A stretch of DNA of 64,000 bases from Acidithiobacillus sp. (GTDB taxonomy: Bacteria; Pseudomonadota; Gammaproteobacteria; Acidithiobacillales; Acidithiobacillaceae), in contig NZ_JAGDWX010000012.1 in assembly GCF_023256195.1 (NCBI RefSeq), forward strand, positions 1 to 64,000. Reading direction: 5' to 3'. The translations under genes were made by a program, and so were the position numbers. How positions within the stretch are numbered: the stretch's first letter is position 1; each line of letters starts with the position of its first letter. Below are positions 25,071 to 34,190 of this stretch, piece by piece. A model generated the notes under the pieces. The model made no database searches and was not told where the DNA came from. It was given only the letters and a program-made list of their open reading frames with translations.

Positions 25071-25868
25071 ATGACTGAGTATAAGGAAGAAGCGGCGCTC
25101 CTGCACGAAAAGACGTCCGTGGCGCCCGATCTGCGCATCGTTCTGGTGGAAACCAGCCACCCCGGCAATATCGGCTCCGCTGCCCGTGCCATGAAGGTCA
25201 TGGGTCTGGAGCGTTTGATCCTGGTGCGCCCCCAGCGTTTCCCCGACCCCCAGGCGACGGCGCTGGCCTCGGGCGCCGAGGATCTGCTGGAGCGCGCCGA
25301 GATTCACGACGATCTGTCCACGGCGGTGGCGGACTGCCAACGGGTCTACGGGACCACCGCTCGCGATCGGCATATTGCCTGGCCGCAGCTCGAGGCGCGT
25401 CCGGCGGCGGCGCAGATCGTGGCGCTGGGCGCCCATGCGCCGGTGGCCATCCTTTTTGGTAACGAGCGTGCGGGGCTCAGCAATGACGAGCTGGACCTCT
25501 GTCAATGCCTGATCCAGATCCCGACGGCCGAGGTCTATCGCTCTCTCAACCTCGCCCAGGCGGTGCAGATCCTGGCCTATGAGCTGCTGCTGGCGCAGCG
25601 GGCGGCGGTCTTCCCATCATCCCCAGGCGTGTCGGAGGCTGCGGCACCTCGTGCCGCCATGGAGGGTTTCTATGGGCATCTGCGTCGGGTGCTGCGTCAG
25701 GCGGGTTTCCTGCAGGCGCCGCGAGAGGCGCACATGATGCGGCGCCTGCGCCGGCTCTTCGACCGGGCGCAGCCCGACCTCAACGAGGTTTATATCCTGC
25801 GCGGTATCCTCACCGAGGTGGAACGCTGGGCCGGGCAGGTGGACAAGCAGGACGAGCATCGTCTCTAA
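25071..25868 (+). CDS. trmJ: tRNA (cytidine/uridine-2'-O-)-methyltransferase TrmJ
   Basis: A 265-residue SPOUT-class knotted methyltransferase that modifies the ribose at tRNA position 32. Motifs: ETSHPGNIGSAARAMKVMGL, AILFGNERAGLSNDEL and IPTAEVYRSLNLAQAVQIL, which forms the knot and SAM site. The C-terminal extension (MEGFYGHLRRVL onward) is the TrmJ-specific helical domain. The start at 25071 gives a family-like N-terminus; an ATG at 25038 is also in frame. It lies upstream of cysE-iscR as in many gammaproteobacteria. Confidence 0.93.
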   Translation: MTEYKEEAALLHEKTSVAPDLRIVLVETSHPGNIGSAARAMKVMGLERLILVRPQRFPDPQATALASGAEDLLERAEIHDDLSTAVADCQRVYGTTARDRHIAWPQLEARPAAAQIVALGAHAPVAILFGNERAGLSNDELDLCQCLIQIPTAEVYRSLNLAQAVQILAYELLLAQRAAVFPSSPGVSEAAAPRAAMEGFYGHLRRVLRQAGFLQAPREAHMMRRLRRLFDRAQPDLNEVYILRGILTEVERWAGQVDKQDEHRL

Positions 25869-25915
25869 TGCCGGGATGATACGGGGCAAAAAGCGCAGTA
25901 GGGGGATGAAGACAC

Positions 25916-26653
25916 ATGGGCGGTAGCTGGCGTGAGGAAATGAATGCCATCTTTGCCCGCGACCCGGCGGCGCGCACGCGCCTGGAGATCCTGCTGACCT
26001 ATCCGGGCGTGCATGCCCTGCTGGTCTATCGTCTGGCACACGCCCTGTGGGTGCGCGGCTGGCGCCTGCCGGCGCGCCTGCTCTCGGCCTTTGGACGCTG
26101 GGCCACGGGCATCGAGATTCACCCCGGCGCGGTCATTGGCAAAGCCTTCTTCATCGACCACGGCATGGGGGTCGTCATCGGCGAAACGGCCGAAATCGGC
26201 GACGACTGTACCCTCTACCACGGCGTCACCCTCGGTGGGACTTCCTGGCAGCCCGGCAAGCGGCATCCCACCCTCGGGCGGGGGGTGATCGTCGGAGCCG
26301 GCGCCAAGGTCCTCGGTCCCATCCACGTCGGCGACGGCGCTCGGATCGGCTCCAATGCCGTGGTGGTCAAGGACGTGCCCGCCGGTGCCACCGTCGTCGG
26401 TGTGCCCGGTCGAGTTGTCACCAAAGGGGGTGGATCGGCGCAGTTCGACGCCTATGGCCTCAGTGGCCAGATGCCCGATCCGGTGGCACGGGCGGTGGAG
26501 TGCATGCTGGAGCACATGCACCGGCAGGATGCCGAGATTGCCCAGCTGCGGGAGGCCCTGCAGCGTCTGCAGCCCAGCGCCGGCAATATTGCCGTGGAGG
26601 AGCTGCACTGCGCCTTGGACGAGGATGCAACCGGGGCCGGGACGAGGGATTGA
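25916..26653 (+). CDS. cysE: Serine O-acetyltransferase
   Basis: A 245-residue left-handed beta-helix acetyltransferase that makes O-acetylserine for cysteine synthesis. Visible: [47 protein letters not shown] and [13 protein letters not shown] with the hexapeptide turns after it. The N-terminal helical domain is short, as in the NifP-like SAT group. A 60-residue tail follows the helix, with a heptad-like segment ([13 protein letters not shown]). Placed just before iscR-iscS, it would feed cysteine to the desulfurase (inference). Confidence 0.95.
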   Translation: MGGSWREEMNAIFARDPAARTRLEILLTYPGVHALLVYRLAHALWVRGWRLPARLLSAFGRWATGIEIHPGAVIGKAFFIDHGMGVVIGETAEIGDDCTLYHGVTLGGTSWQPGKRHPTLGRGVIVGAGAKVLGPIHVGDGARIGSNAVVVKDVPAGATVVGVPGRVVTKGGGSAQFDAYGLSGQMPDPVARAVECMLEHMHRQDAEIAQLREALQRLQPSAGNIAVEELHCALDEDATGAGTRD

Positions 26654-26665
26654 ACCTCGGCCCGG
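26637..26665. repeat. Hairpin across the cysE stop codon, T-arm-like on the minus strand
   Basis: An 11-pair stem with one mismatch (CCGGGACGAGG / CCTCGGCCCGG) and a 7-base loop. Inside it the minus strand reads CGAGG-TTCAATC-CCTCG, identical in plan to a tRNA T-arm. No complete tRNA can be folded around it and no T-tract follows. It may weaken read-through from cysE into the isc promoter, or be a remnant. Confidence 0.45.
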
Positions 26666-26666
26666 A

Positions 26667-26691
26667 ATAGTTGACTAATTCAGTAGGAATT
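26667..26691 (+). promoter_or_regulatory. IscR type 1 binding site
   Basis: The 25 bases from 26667 follow the known type 1 IscR consensus closely (core ATAGTTGACTAATTCAGTAG). The site covers the -35 and most of the spacer of the iscR promoter. Established: holo-[2Fe-2S] IscR represses its operon from such sites when Fe-S demand is met. Confidence 0.8.
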
Positions 26692-26699
26692 AGTAGGAT
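26671..26699 (+). promoter_or_regulatory. Promoter of the isc operon
   Basis: TTGACT (26671-26676), 17 bases, TAGGAT (26694-26699), 22 bases before the iscR ATG. The IscR site overlaps it. Confidence 0.75.
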
Positions 26700-26721
26700 G
26701 CTCCCAGAGTGAGGTGAAGCA

Positions 26722-27207
26722 ATGAAATTGACGACCAAAGGCCGCTACGCGGTCACTGCGATGCTCGATCTGGCCCTGCACCAAGAGAGTGGGGTGGTGA
26801 CCGTCGCCGATATCTCGCAGAGACAGCAGATCTCGGTGGCCTATCTGGAGCAGCTTTTTGGTCGGCTGCGCCGGCGGGGGCTGGTCGAGAGCGTGCGTGG
26901 CCCCGGTGGTGGTTATCGCCTTGCCGATCCTAGGGCAGAAATTCCCTTGACCCAGATCGTCGAGGCGGTCAACGAATCTATCCACACCACCCAGTGTGGC
27001 GGCGATCCGGTGCAGTGTTGCAAAGGCGAAGGCCAGCAGTGTCTGACCCACGATCTCTGGGAAGCTCTGGGGCAGCGGATAGCGGATTTTCTGGGTGGCA
27101 TCACCCTGGCTCAATTGGTGGAAGAGCAGCGGCGCAAGGAGCAACAAGTGGCCGCTCCGATGCGCCTGACGGCGCGTGTCCGACCCAGTGAGCCCCTACA
27201 CGGTTGA
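26722..27207 (+). CDS. iscR: Fe-S cluster-sensing transcription regulator IscR
   Basis: A 161-residue Rrf2-family repressor. The winged HTH occupies residues 1-70 ([34 protein letters not shown]). The [2Fe-2S] loop holds Cys92, Cys99, Cys100, Cys107 and His110. E. coli IscR has three cysteines at five-residue spacing, so the loop here is about three residues longer with one extra Cys. LTHDLWEAL after the loop is conserved. GAGGTGAAG precedes the ATG. It is first in the isc operon. Confidence 0.95.
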   Translation: MKLTTKGRYAVTAMLDLALHQESGVVTVADISQRQQISVAYLEQLFGRLRRRGLVESVRGPGGGYRLADPRAEIPLTQIVEAVNESIHTTQCGGDPVQCCKGEGQQCLTHDLWEALGQRIADFLGGITLAQLVEEQRRKEQQVAAPMRLTARVRPSEPLHG

Positions 27208-27220
27208 GGAGAATGTGACG

Positions 27221-28489
27221 ATGAATCAGGTCAAGTCCCTGTCGGATTGGAAGATGCAGTCGCTGGAAAGCATCCAGCAGCAACGTCCCATCTATCTCGA
27301 CTATCAATCGACCACGCCGGTGGACCCGCTGGTCCTCGAGCAGATGCTGCCCTACCTGACCCAGGAATTCGGCAATCCGGCGAGCCGCTCGCACAGCTAC
27401 GGCTGGACCGCCGAGGAGGCGGTGGAGCGGGCGCGGCAGCAGGTGGCCGATGCCATCCACGCCGACCCCAAGGAAATCGTCTGGACATCGGGCGCGACGG
27501 AGTCGACCAACCTGGCCCTGAAGGGTGCGGCCCATTTCTATTCCGGCAAGGGCAAGCACCTCATTACGCTGCGTACCGAACACAAGGCGACTTTGGACAC
27601 CTGCCGCCAGTTGGAGCGCGAGGGTTTCGAGGTGACCTATTTGGATGTGCAGGAGAATGGTCTGGTGGATCTCGACGCTTTCGTCGCAGCTCTGCGTCCA
27701 GACACCATTCTCGCCTCCGTGCTGTTCGTGAACAACGAGATCGGCGTCATTCAGCCCATGGAGGAGATCGGTCGCATCCTGCGGGAGCGGAAGATCCTCT
27801 TCCACGTCGATGCCGTCCAGGCCCTGGGCAAGGTGCCCGTGGACGTGGAGGCTATCCACGCCGATCTCATGAGCCTGTCAGGGCACAAGATCTACGGTCC
27901 CAAGGGTATCGGCGCCCTCTACGTGCGGCGCAAACCGCGGGTGCGGGTAGAGGCGCAGATCCACGGTGGCGGTCACGAGCGCGGCATGCGCTCCGGCACC
28001 CTGCCGACGCATCAGATCGTCGGCATGGGGGCGGCAGCGGAACTGGCGGTGCAGTCCATGGAAAGCGACTCCCGCCGTATTCGGCAACTGCGCGACCGGC
28101 TTTGGCATGGTATCCAGGAGCGGGTGGAGGAGGTCTATGTCAACGGTGACATGGAGCACCGGGTACCACACAATCTCAATGTGAGCTTTGCCTTCGTGGA
28201 AGGCGAGTCGCTACTGATGGCTCTAAAGGGGATTGCGGTATCCAGTGGTTCTGCCTGCACCTCGGCGAGTCTCGAGCCCTCCTACGTATTGCGGGCGCTG
28301 GGCAAGTCCGATGAGCTGGCCCACAGCTCCATACGCTTCGGCATCGGTCGCTACACCACCGAGGAAGAGATCGATACCACCATCGAACTCATTGCCGCCA
28401 AGGTGGGCAAGCTGCGTGAGCTCTCGCCACTATGGGAGATGCATCAGGAAGGTATCGACCTCAACAGTATTCAGTGGGCGGCGCACTGA
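27221..28489 (+). CDS. iscS: Cysteine desulfurase IscS
   Basis: A 422-residue PLP enzyme that takes sulfur from cysteine and passes it to IscU and to tRNA-thiolation enzymes. PLP-binding [17 protein letters not shown], the cofactor His in [10 protein letters not shown], and the mobile active-site Cys in [14 protein letters not shown] are visible. IscS normally begins just before PIYLDYSATTPVD; here about 20 extra N-terminal residues precede it. The ATG at 27221 is favoured by an upstream GAGGAGA; an internal ATG at 27254 is possible. It follows iscR by 13 bases. Confidence 0.97.
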   Translation: MNQVKSLSDWKMQSLESIQQQRPIYLDYQSTTPVDPLVLEQMLPYLTQEFGNPASRSHSYGWTAEEAVERARQQVADAIHADPKEIVWTSGATESTNLALKGAAHFYSGKGKHLITLRTEHKATLDTCRQLEREGFEVTYLDVQENGLVDLDAFVAALRPDTILASVLFVNNEIGVIQPMEEIGRILRERKILFHVDAVQALGKVPVDVEAIHADLMSLSGHKIYGPKGIGALYVRRKPRVRVEAQIHGGGHERGMRSGTLPTHQIVGMGAAAELAVQSMESDSRRIRQLRDRLWHGIQERVEEVYVNGDMEHRVPHNLNVSFAFVEGESLLMALKGIAVSSGSACTSASLEPSYVLRALGKSDELAHSSIRFGIGRYTTEEEIDTTIELIAAKVGKLRELSPLWEMHQEGIDLNSIQWAAH

Positions 28490-28536
28490 GCTTTTTGCCC
28501 GTCGCAAGATCGGAATCGAGAAAGGAGTGAATTACC

Positions 28537-28962
28537 ATGGCCTACAGTGAAAAAGTCATCGATCATTATGAGAATCCGCGCAATGTCGGGAGTTTCGACA
28601 AGGGCGATGAGTCCGTTGGCACCGGCATGGTGGGCGCGCCAGCCTGTGGTGACGTCATGCGTCTGCAGATCCGGGTGAACGAGCAGGGCATCATCGAGGA
28701 CGCCCGCTTCAAGACCTACGGTTGCGGTTCTGCCATTGCCTCGTCGTCCTTGGTGACCGAGTGGGTGAAGGGCAAGACCCTGGACGAGGCCATGACCATC
28801 AAGAACAGTCAGATCGCCGAGGAGCTGGAGCTCCCTCCCGTGAAGATCCACTGCTCGGTGCTGGCGGAGGATGCCATCAAGGCCGCGGTGCAGGACTACC
28901 TCCAGAAGCACGGGGGTGCTGCCGAAAATCACAGCGTCGCCGCTGAAGCCGCGAGTCACTGA
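28537..28962 (+). CDS. iscU: Fe-S cluster assembly scaffold IscU
   Basis: A 141-residue scaffold on which [2Fe-2S] clusters form. Ligands Cys37, Asp39, Cys63 and Cys106 are all present. LPPVK, the HscA recognition motif, is at residues 99-103. The extra C-terminal tail (GGAAENHSVAAEAASH) is longer than in E. coli. AAGGAG precedes the ATG; 47 bases separate it from iscS. Confidence 0.98.
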   Translation: MAYSEKVIDHYENPRNVGSFDKGDESVGTGMVGAPACGDVMRLQIRVNEQGIIEDARFKTYGCGSAIASSSLVTEWVKGKTLDEAMTIKNSQIAEELELPPVKIHCSVLAEDAIKAAVQDYLQKHGGAAENHSVAAEAASH

Positions 28963-28971
28963 GGTAAGGCC

Positions 28972-29295
28972 ATGGCCATCGTCATGACGGAACGGGCTGC
29001 CGATCAGGTGCGTCGCAGCCTCGCCAAACGCGGCAAGGGACAGGGTATCCGCATCGGGGTCAAGACCAGCGGTTGCTCGGGCCTTTCCTACGTGATGGAG
29101 TTCGTGGACGAGCCAAGGCCCGAGGATCGGGTGTTCAGCCACGAGGACGTACGACTCTTCGTGGATCCCAAAAGCCTGATCTATCTGGACGGGACGGAGC
29201 TGGATTTCACCCGGGAGGGTCTGAATCAGGGCTTTCGCTTCAACAACCCCAATGTCAAGAACACCTGTGGTTGCGGCGAGAGTTTCACGACCTGA
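28972..29295 (+). CDS. iscA: Iron-sulfur cluster carrier IscA
   Basis: A 107-residue A-type carrier that accepts clusters and delivers them to apo-proteins. The three conserved cysteines are Cys35 ([10 protein letters not shown]), Cys99 and Cys101 (CGCGESF). It lies 9 bases after iscU and overlaps hscB by a TGATG. Confidence 0.97.
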   Translation: MAIVMTERAADQVRRSLAKRGKGQGIRIGVKTSGCSGLSYVMEFVDEPRPEDRVFSHEDVRLFVDPKSLIYLDGTELDFTREGLNQGFRFNNPNVKNTCGCGESFTT

Positions 29296-29918
29296 TGGCC
29301 GTGCTCCACTGTTCTCAGTGCGGGGCCGAGTACGCTCCCTGTAGCGTGCTTTGTCCCGCCTGCGGTGCCCTGCTGCCCTTTGATCCCTCCTGCAGCCTCT
29401 TTGCCGTTCTAGGGCTCGGTGAATCCTACGACCTGGATGGGACGGACCTGCGCACGCGCGCCGTGGAGCTGCAGCGGCGGCTCCATCCCGACCGTTTTGC
29501 CCAGGCTCCGGCATCCTTGCAGCGTCGCTCGCTGGAATGGAGCACGCGGATCAATGAAGCGGCGGCGGTGCTTGGGGATCCCTTGCGCCGCGCCGACTAT
29601 CTGTTCGCGCGCCGCTACGGACGCTCAGCCCTTAGCGAAGCCCAGGGTAGCATTCGCGATCCGGAGCTCCTCATGCGGCAGATGGAGCTCCGGGAGCAGC
29701 TGGAAGCCATCAGCGAAGCGCGCGACCAGGCGGCCCTGGATGCCTTGCGCAGGCAGATCGCCGAAGATGAGCAGCGTTTGCAGCAGCAGGTGGCTCAAAA
29801 TCTTGCGGTAGTCGAGGGTGGCAATGAGGCTCTGGCCGGCGCCCTGCAGGAGTGGCAGTATCTGCGCAAGTTGCGGGCCGAGCTGGATCGCAGTGAAGAG
29901 TCCTGGGATTTCGCCTAG
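29295..29918 (+). CDS. hscB: Co-chaperone HscB with N-terminal tetracysteine module
   Basis: A 207-residue J-domain protein that brings IscU to HscA. The J-domain HPD is at 64-66 (RRLHPDRFAQ), and the C-terminal three-helix IscU-binding domain follows (ELLMRQMELREQLEAI). Unusually, residues 6-23 form CxxC-x10-CxxC (Cys6, Cys9, Cys20, Cys23), resembling the zinc module at the front of eukaryotic HSC20 and absent from E. coli HscB. The ATG overlaps the iscA stop; the module is in frame and directly after it, so it is part of the natural protein. Confidence 0.93.
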   Translation: MAVLHCSQCGAEYAPCSVLCPACGALLPFDPSCSLFAVLGLGESYDLDGTDLRTRAVELQRRLHPDRFAQAPASLQRRSLEWSTRINEAAAVLGDPLRRADYLFARRYGRSALSEAQGSIRDPELLMRQMELREQLEAISEARDQAALDALRRQIAEDEQRLQQQVAQNLAVVEGGNEALAGALQEWQYLRKLRAELDRSEESWDFA

Positions 29919-29951
29919 GACGAGCCGGGCGTAAAGCACGAGGAGAGAACC

Positions 29952-31817
29952 ATGGCGTTGATGCAGATTGCCGAACCGGGCCAGAGTGGCGCTCCCCACG
30001 AGCGGCGTCTGGCCATCGGTATCGATCTCGGCACGACCCATTCCCTGGTGGCGACAGTGCGCTCGGCCATACCCGAGACCATTCCCGATGCCGAGGGGCG
30101 CGTGCTGCTGCCCTCGGTAGTGCACTACGCTGCCGATGGACGGGTGGCAGTGGGCTACGAGGCCCGCGCCGCCGCTGTTGAGGATCCGCACAACACCATC
30201 GCTTCCGTGAAGCGCTTCATGGGGCGAGGAGCCGCCGATGTCGGCCGCCTTGCCGGGCACCTGCCCTTCGAGATCGTGCCTGGGGATGGCATGGTGCGGA
30301 TCCGTACCGTCGCCGGCGACAAGAGTCCGGTGGAGGTCTCCGCCGAGATCCTCAAGGTTCTCAAGGAGCGGGCCGTGGCCGCCCTGGGTGAGGAGCCTCA
30401 GGGTGCGGTCATCACCGTGCCGGCCTATTTCGACGACGCGCAGCGGCAGGCCACCAAGGACGCCGCTGCCTTGGCCGGTCTGCCGGTGCTGCGTCTGCTG
30501 GCGGAACCCACGGCGGCAGCGGTGGCCTACGGCCTCGACAAGAACTCCCGCGGTCTCTATGCCGTTTTTGATCTGGGCGGCGGAACCTTCGATTTCTCTC
30601 TGTTGCGTCTGCAGCAGGGGGTTTTCGAGGTACTGGCGACCGCGGGGGATGCCGCCCTGGGTGGCGACGATATGGACCACGCCATAGCCGAGCACTTGCT
30701 GGCAGAGTTCCCCGACTACGCCGGGGATGCGGGTTTCCGGCGACAGAGCCTGCAGCTTGCGCGCGGCCTGAAGGAGCGTTTGAGCGAGGCGGATATGGCC
30801 AGTGCGCAGCTGGTGCTGCCCACCGGCGAGAGCCGCAGCTGGACGCTGCAGCGCCGCGATCTGGAGAATTGGATCCAGCCCATCCTGCAGAAAACCCTGA
30901 CGCCCTGCCGGCGAGCCTTGCGCGATGCGGGGGTGGAGCGCTCTGCCATCGACGGCGTGGTACTGGTGGGGGGCGCGACCCGCGTGCCCTTGCTGCAGCG
31001 CATGGTGGCGGAATTCTTTGGCCGGGAACCCCTCACGGACATCGACCCCGATCGCGTGGTCGCACTGGGTGCGGCCATACAGGCCGATGCCCTGGTGGGC
31101 AATCAGCGCGAAGATCTTCTGCTCATGGACGTTCTGCCCTTGTCTTTGGGACTGGAAACCATGGGCGGGCTGGTGGAGAAGATCATTCCCCGCAATACTC
31201 CCATCCCCGTGTCCCGTGCCCAGGAGTTCACCACCTTCAAGGATGGCCAGACGGCCATGTCCATCCACGTGTTGCAGGGCGAGCGGGACCGGGTGGAGGA
31301 CAATCGCTCGCTGGCGCGTTTCACTCTGCGTGGCATTCCTCCCATGGTCGCGGGACAGGCGCGTATCCGCGTGACTTTCCAGGTGGATGCCGATGGCCTG
31401 CTGGCGGTCAGCGCCGAGGAAACCAGTACCGGGGTACGCGCCGAGGTACAAGTGAAACCCTCCTACGGTCTCGACGATGCGGCCATCACCCAGATGCTCC
31501 AGGACGCGCTGCAGCATGCCGCCGACGACGTCGAGCATCGCCGCCTGGCTGAGGCCCGGGTGGAAGGTGAGCGGGCGCGCGAGGCCCTGGCAACGGCCAT
31601 GGCCGCAGACGCAGCCTTGCTGTCGGAGTCGGAACGCCAAGCCATCGAGGCGGCTCGAGTCGATCTGGAGCGAGCTCTGGCGGGAACCGACGCCGACGCC
31701 ATCACCGCGGCCACGGAGGCCCTGGAGAAGGCGGCCGAAGTGCTGGTGGAACGACGCATGAATCAGGCCGTGCGCAGCGCCATGGCCGGCCACTCCATCG
31801 ACGAATGGAAGAACTGA
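29952..31817 (+). CDS. hscA: Fe-S assembly Hsp70 chaperone HscA
   Basis: A 621-residue specialised Hsp70. ATPase domain: [13 protein letters not shown] near the start, [48 protein letters not shown] and [13 protein letters not shown]. Substrate domain: [14 protein letters not shown] to the C-terminus. Its client is the LPPVK loop of IscU. GAGGAGA precedes the ATG; the stop is directly followed by the fdx start. Confidence 0.97.
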   Translation: MALMQIAEPGQSGAPHERRLAIGIDLGTTHSLVATVRSAIPETIPDAEGRVLLPSVVHYAADGRVAVGYEARAAAVEDPHNTIASVKRFMGRGAADVGRLAGHLPFEIVPGDGMVRIRTVAGDKSPVEVSAEILKVLKERAVAALGEEPQGAVITVPAYFDDAQRQATKDAAALAGLPVLRLLAEPTAAAVAYGLDKNSRGLYAVFDLGGGTFDFSLLRLQQGVFEVLATAGDAALGGDDMDHAIAEHLLAEFPDYAGDAGFRRQSLQLARGLKERLSEADMASAQLVLPTGESRSWTLQRRDLENWIQPILQKTLTPCRRALRDAGVERSAIDGVVLVGGATRVPLLQRMVAEFFGREPLTDIDPDRVVALGAAIQADALVGNQREDLLLMDVLPLSLGLETMGGLVEKIIPRNTPIPVSRAQEFTTFKDGQTAMSIHVLQGERDRVEDNRSLARFTLRGIPPMVAGQARIRVTFQVDADGLLAVSAEETSTGVRAEVQVKPSYGLDDAAITQMLQDALQHAADDVEHRRLAEARVEGERAREALATAMAADAALLSESERQAIEAARVDLERALAGTDADAITAATEALEKAAEVLVERRMNQAVRSAMAGHSIDEWKN

Positions 31818-32156
31818 ATGACCCACATCCGTGTCCTGCCTCACCACGAACTCTGTCCCGAAGGCGCCGAATTCGATGCCGAACCCGGAGAGAGCATCAT
31901 CGAAGCGGCGCTGCGCAACGGCGTGCACATCGAGCACGCCTGCGAGATGTCCTGTGCCTGTACCACCTGCCACGTGATCCTGCGGGAGGGTTTCGACAGT
32001 CTCGAACCCGCCGAGGAAAAGGAAGAGGATCTCCTGGACAAGGCCTGGGGCCTGGAGCCCACTTCCCGATTGAGCTGTCAGGCCAAGGTAGGCGACACCG
32101 ATCTGGTCATCGAGGTTCCCAAGTACACCATCAATCTGGAAAAGGAGCGACACTGA
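31818..32156 (+). CDS. fdx: ISC-type [2Fe-2S] ferredoxin
   Basis: A 112-residue adrenodoxin-type ferredoxin that supplies electrons to cluster assembly. Cluster Cys are in HACEMSCACTTCH-type spacing (C-x5-C-x2-C) and in RLSCQAKV. The start abuts the hscA stop, and its stop overlaps the iscX start (TGATG). Confidence 0.96.
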   Translation: MTHIRVLPHHELCPEGAEFDAEPGESIIEAALRNGVHIEHACEMSCACTTCHVILREGFDSLEPAEEKEEDLLDKAWGLEPTSRLSCQAKVGDTDLVIEVPKYTINLEKERH

Positions 32157-32350
32157 TGCGTTGGACGGACACGCAGGATATCGCCATCGCTCTGGATGAG
32201 GCCCACCCCGATGTGGACGTGGCGCGCATCCGCTTCACGGATCTCCATCGCTGGGTGACGGAACTGCCGGAGTTCGAGGACGACCCCCAGCGCTCCAACG
32301 AGGGTATCCTGGAGGCCATTCAGATGGCCTGGCTCGCCGAAAGGGATTGA
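32156..32350 (+). CDS. iscX: Fe-S assembly protein IscX
   Basis: A 64-residue acidic protein: MRWTDTQDIAIALDEAHPDV, RFTDLHRWVTELPEFEDDPQ, ILEAIQMAWLAERD. IscX binds IscS and iron and tunes cluster assembly. It closes the ISC genes proper; mnmA starts 7 bases later. Confidence 0.96.
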   Translation: MRWTDTQDIAIALDEAHPDVDVARIRFTDLHRWVTELPEFEDDPQRSNEGILEAIQMAWLAERD

Positions 32351-32357
32351 GCCGGGC

Positions 32358-33404
32358 GTGGCGCGGATCGTCGTCGCCCTGTCGGGTGGGGTGGACTCGG
32401 CGGTGGCGGCAGCGCTTTTGGCCGAGGCGGGTCACGATCTGCTGGGTGTTACCCTCCGCCTCTGGCCGCAAAGTCGCTGCTGCGATGAGCGGGATATCGA
32501 GGATGCGGCGGACCTGTGCGCACAGCTGGGCATCCCTTACCAGGTGCTGGACTACCGGCAGCGTTTTCGCGAGGCCATCGTCGAGCCCTTCGTTGCCGAC
32601 TATCTGGCCGGGCGCACGCCCAATCCTTGTGCGCGCTGCAATCAACTCCTGAAATTCGACGCCCTGTGGCAGGAAGCGGCCGCTCTGGGTGCGGACTTCC
32701 TGGCGACGGGACATTACGTTCGTCTGCAGCAGCAGGGAGAGGACTGGCAGCTCTGGCGCGCCTTGGACCATCGCAAGGATCAATCCTACTTCCTTTTTGC
32801 CCTGCCGGCGCAGCTTCTGCCCCGGCTGCGCTTCCCGCTGGGCGAGTGGCGCAAGGAAGAAGTGCGTGCTTGGGCGCAGCAGCGTGGTCTGAAGATTGCC
32901 GGAAAAGGGGACTCCCAGGATCTGTGTTTCATCCCGGGAGGCGATACCGGCGCCTTTGTCAAGGCACACGCCCCGGTAGCCGTTGAGGCTGGGGAGATCG
33001 TCGACGACACCGGGGCGGTGCTGGGGCGGCACGAGGGTCTGGTGCACTACACCGTCGGTCAACGTCGGGGTCTGGGTGGCGGAGCTGCAGAGCCGCGCTA
33101 CGTCGTCGCCTTGGATAGCGCGCACAATCGCCTGCGGGTGGGCCCCGAGGCCGCCCTCTACCGAAACGAGACGGCGTTGCGGGACTGCAACTGGTTGACA
33201 AGTCAGAGGGCTGGGCCCGACACTCCCGTTGCGGTCAAGTTGCGCTACGCGGCCGCTCCCGTTGCGGCGACGCTGCAGCCGCTGGAGGGAGCCGCGGCAA
33301 AGCTGCGCTTCGCGGCGCCGCAGCGGGCCATTACTCCCGGTCAGGCGGCGGTGTGCTACGATGGCGAGCGCCTGCTGGGGGGCGGCTGGATCGTTGACGG
33401 GTGA
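32358..33404 (+). CDS. mnmA: tRNA-specific 2-thiouridylase MnmA
   Basis: A 348-residue enzyme that thiolates U34 of tRNA-Lys, -Glu and -Gln using sulfur that starts from IscS. P-loop VALSGGVDSAVAAALL; catalytic Cys in NPCARCNQLLKFD and in GDSQDLCFI; YTVGQRRGLGGG is also typical. Start is GTG at 32358. Co-transcription with the isc genes (7-base gap after iscX) links it to its sulfur source. No tus relay genes are visible in this window. Confidence 0.97.
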   Translation: MARIVVALSGGVDSAVAAALLAEAGHDLLGVTLRLWPQSRCCDERDIEDAADLCAQLGIPYQVLDYRQRFREAIVEPFVADYLAGRTPNPCARCNQLLKFDALWQEAAALGADFLATGHYVRLQQQGEDWQLWRALDHRKDQSYFLFALPAQLLPRLRFPLGEWRKEEVRAWAQQRGLKIAGKGDSQDLCFIPGGDTGAFVKAHAPVAVEAGEIVDDTGAVLGRHEGLVHYTVGQRRGLGGGAAEPRYVVALDSAHNRLRVGPEAALYRNETALRDCNWLTSQRAGPDTPVAVKLRYAAAPVAATLQPLEGAAAKLRFAAPQRAITPGQAAVCYDGERLLGGGWIVDG

Positions 33405-33446
33405 GGCATGCGTTGGAATTGGGTTCTGAGGGAGGGGCGAGAACCA

Positions 33447-34190
33447 GTGTCCGATCTCGAGCAAGGCAAAACCGTCTACCGCATCCTGGTGGTGGAGGAT
33501 GAGGAAGGCATCCAGGAGCTCTTGCGTCTGAGCCTGCAGAAGCAGGGCTTCGAGGTGACCTGTGTGGCGAGTGTGGAGCAGGCCGAGGAACGCCTGCAGG
33601 ATCCCATGCCGCATCTCGTCGTTCTGGACTGGATGCTCCCCGGCGAGAGCGGCGTGGCCTGGTGCCGCAGTCTGCGTCGCCAGGAGCGGACCCAGAGCCT
33701 GCCCATCATCGTCCTCACCGCCCGCGGGGAGGAAGGGGATCGAGTCCATGGCCTCGAGTCGGGCGCCGATGATTATCTGTCCAAGCCCTTTTCCCCGCGG
33801 GAGCTGGGCGCCCGGGTTCAGGCACTGCTGCGCCGCAGCTACGGCGGACTGACACCCAGCCACGTTCGCATCGGCGACCTGCTGGTGGATATCAAGGCGC
33901 ATCGCGTCATGCTCGACGAAGCGCTGGTGTCCATGGGCCCAACGGAGTTTCGCATGCTGCGTCTCTTCGCCACCAATCCCGACCGCGTCTACTCGCGCGA
34001 GGCGCTGCTGGATCACATCTGGGGACGGCAAAGCTTCATCGAGGAGCGTACGGTGGACGTCCACATTCGCCGTCTGCGTCGCGCCTTGGCCAAGGTGGGC
34101 TATGCCAACATCATCGAGACGGTGCGCGGTGAGGGTTACCGCTGCAACCCTCTGGCCCCCCGCGGGGTCATGGTGGAGGAGGATGCGTGA
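33447..34190 (+). CDS. phoB: Phosphate regulon response regulator PhoB
   Basis: A 247-residue OmpR-class regulator. Receiver domain: ILVVEDEEGIQELL, phospho-acceptor Asp in VVLDWMLPG, and the Lys in DDYLSKPFSPREL. Winged-helix output domain: GPTEFRMLRLFATNPDRVYS and TVDVHIRRLRRAL. The GTG at 33447 is chosen because GGGAGGGGCGAG lies just upstream; an ATG at 33408 is in frame. It overlaps phoR by GTGA. A matching Pho box lies before pstB. Confidence 0.93.
   Translation: MSDLEQGKTVYRILVVEDEEGIQELLRLSLQKQGFEVTCVASVEQAEERLQDPMPHLVVLDWMLPGESGVAWCRSLRRQERTQSLPIIVLTARGEEGDRVHGLESGADDYLSKPFSPRELGARVQALLRRSYGGLTPSHVRIGDLLVDIKAHRVMLDEALVSMGPTEFRMLRLFATNPDRVYSREALLDHIWGRQSFIEERTVDVHIRRLRRALAKVGYANIIETVRGEGYRCNPLAPRGVMVEEDA

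Noticed and set aside
26631..26700. A possible tRNA gene on the minus strand near iscR
   Set aside because: Only the T-arm folds; no acceptor, D or anticodon arms can be formed, and the IscR site and promoter occupy the expected 5' part.
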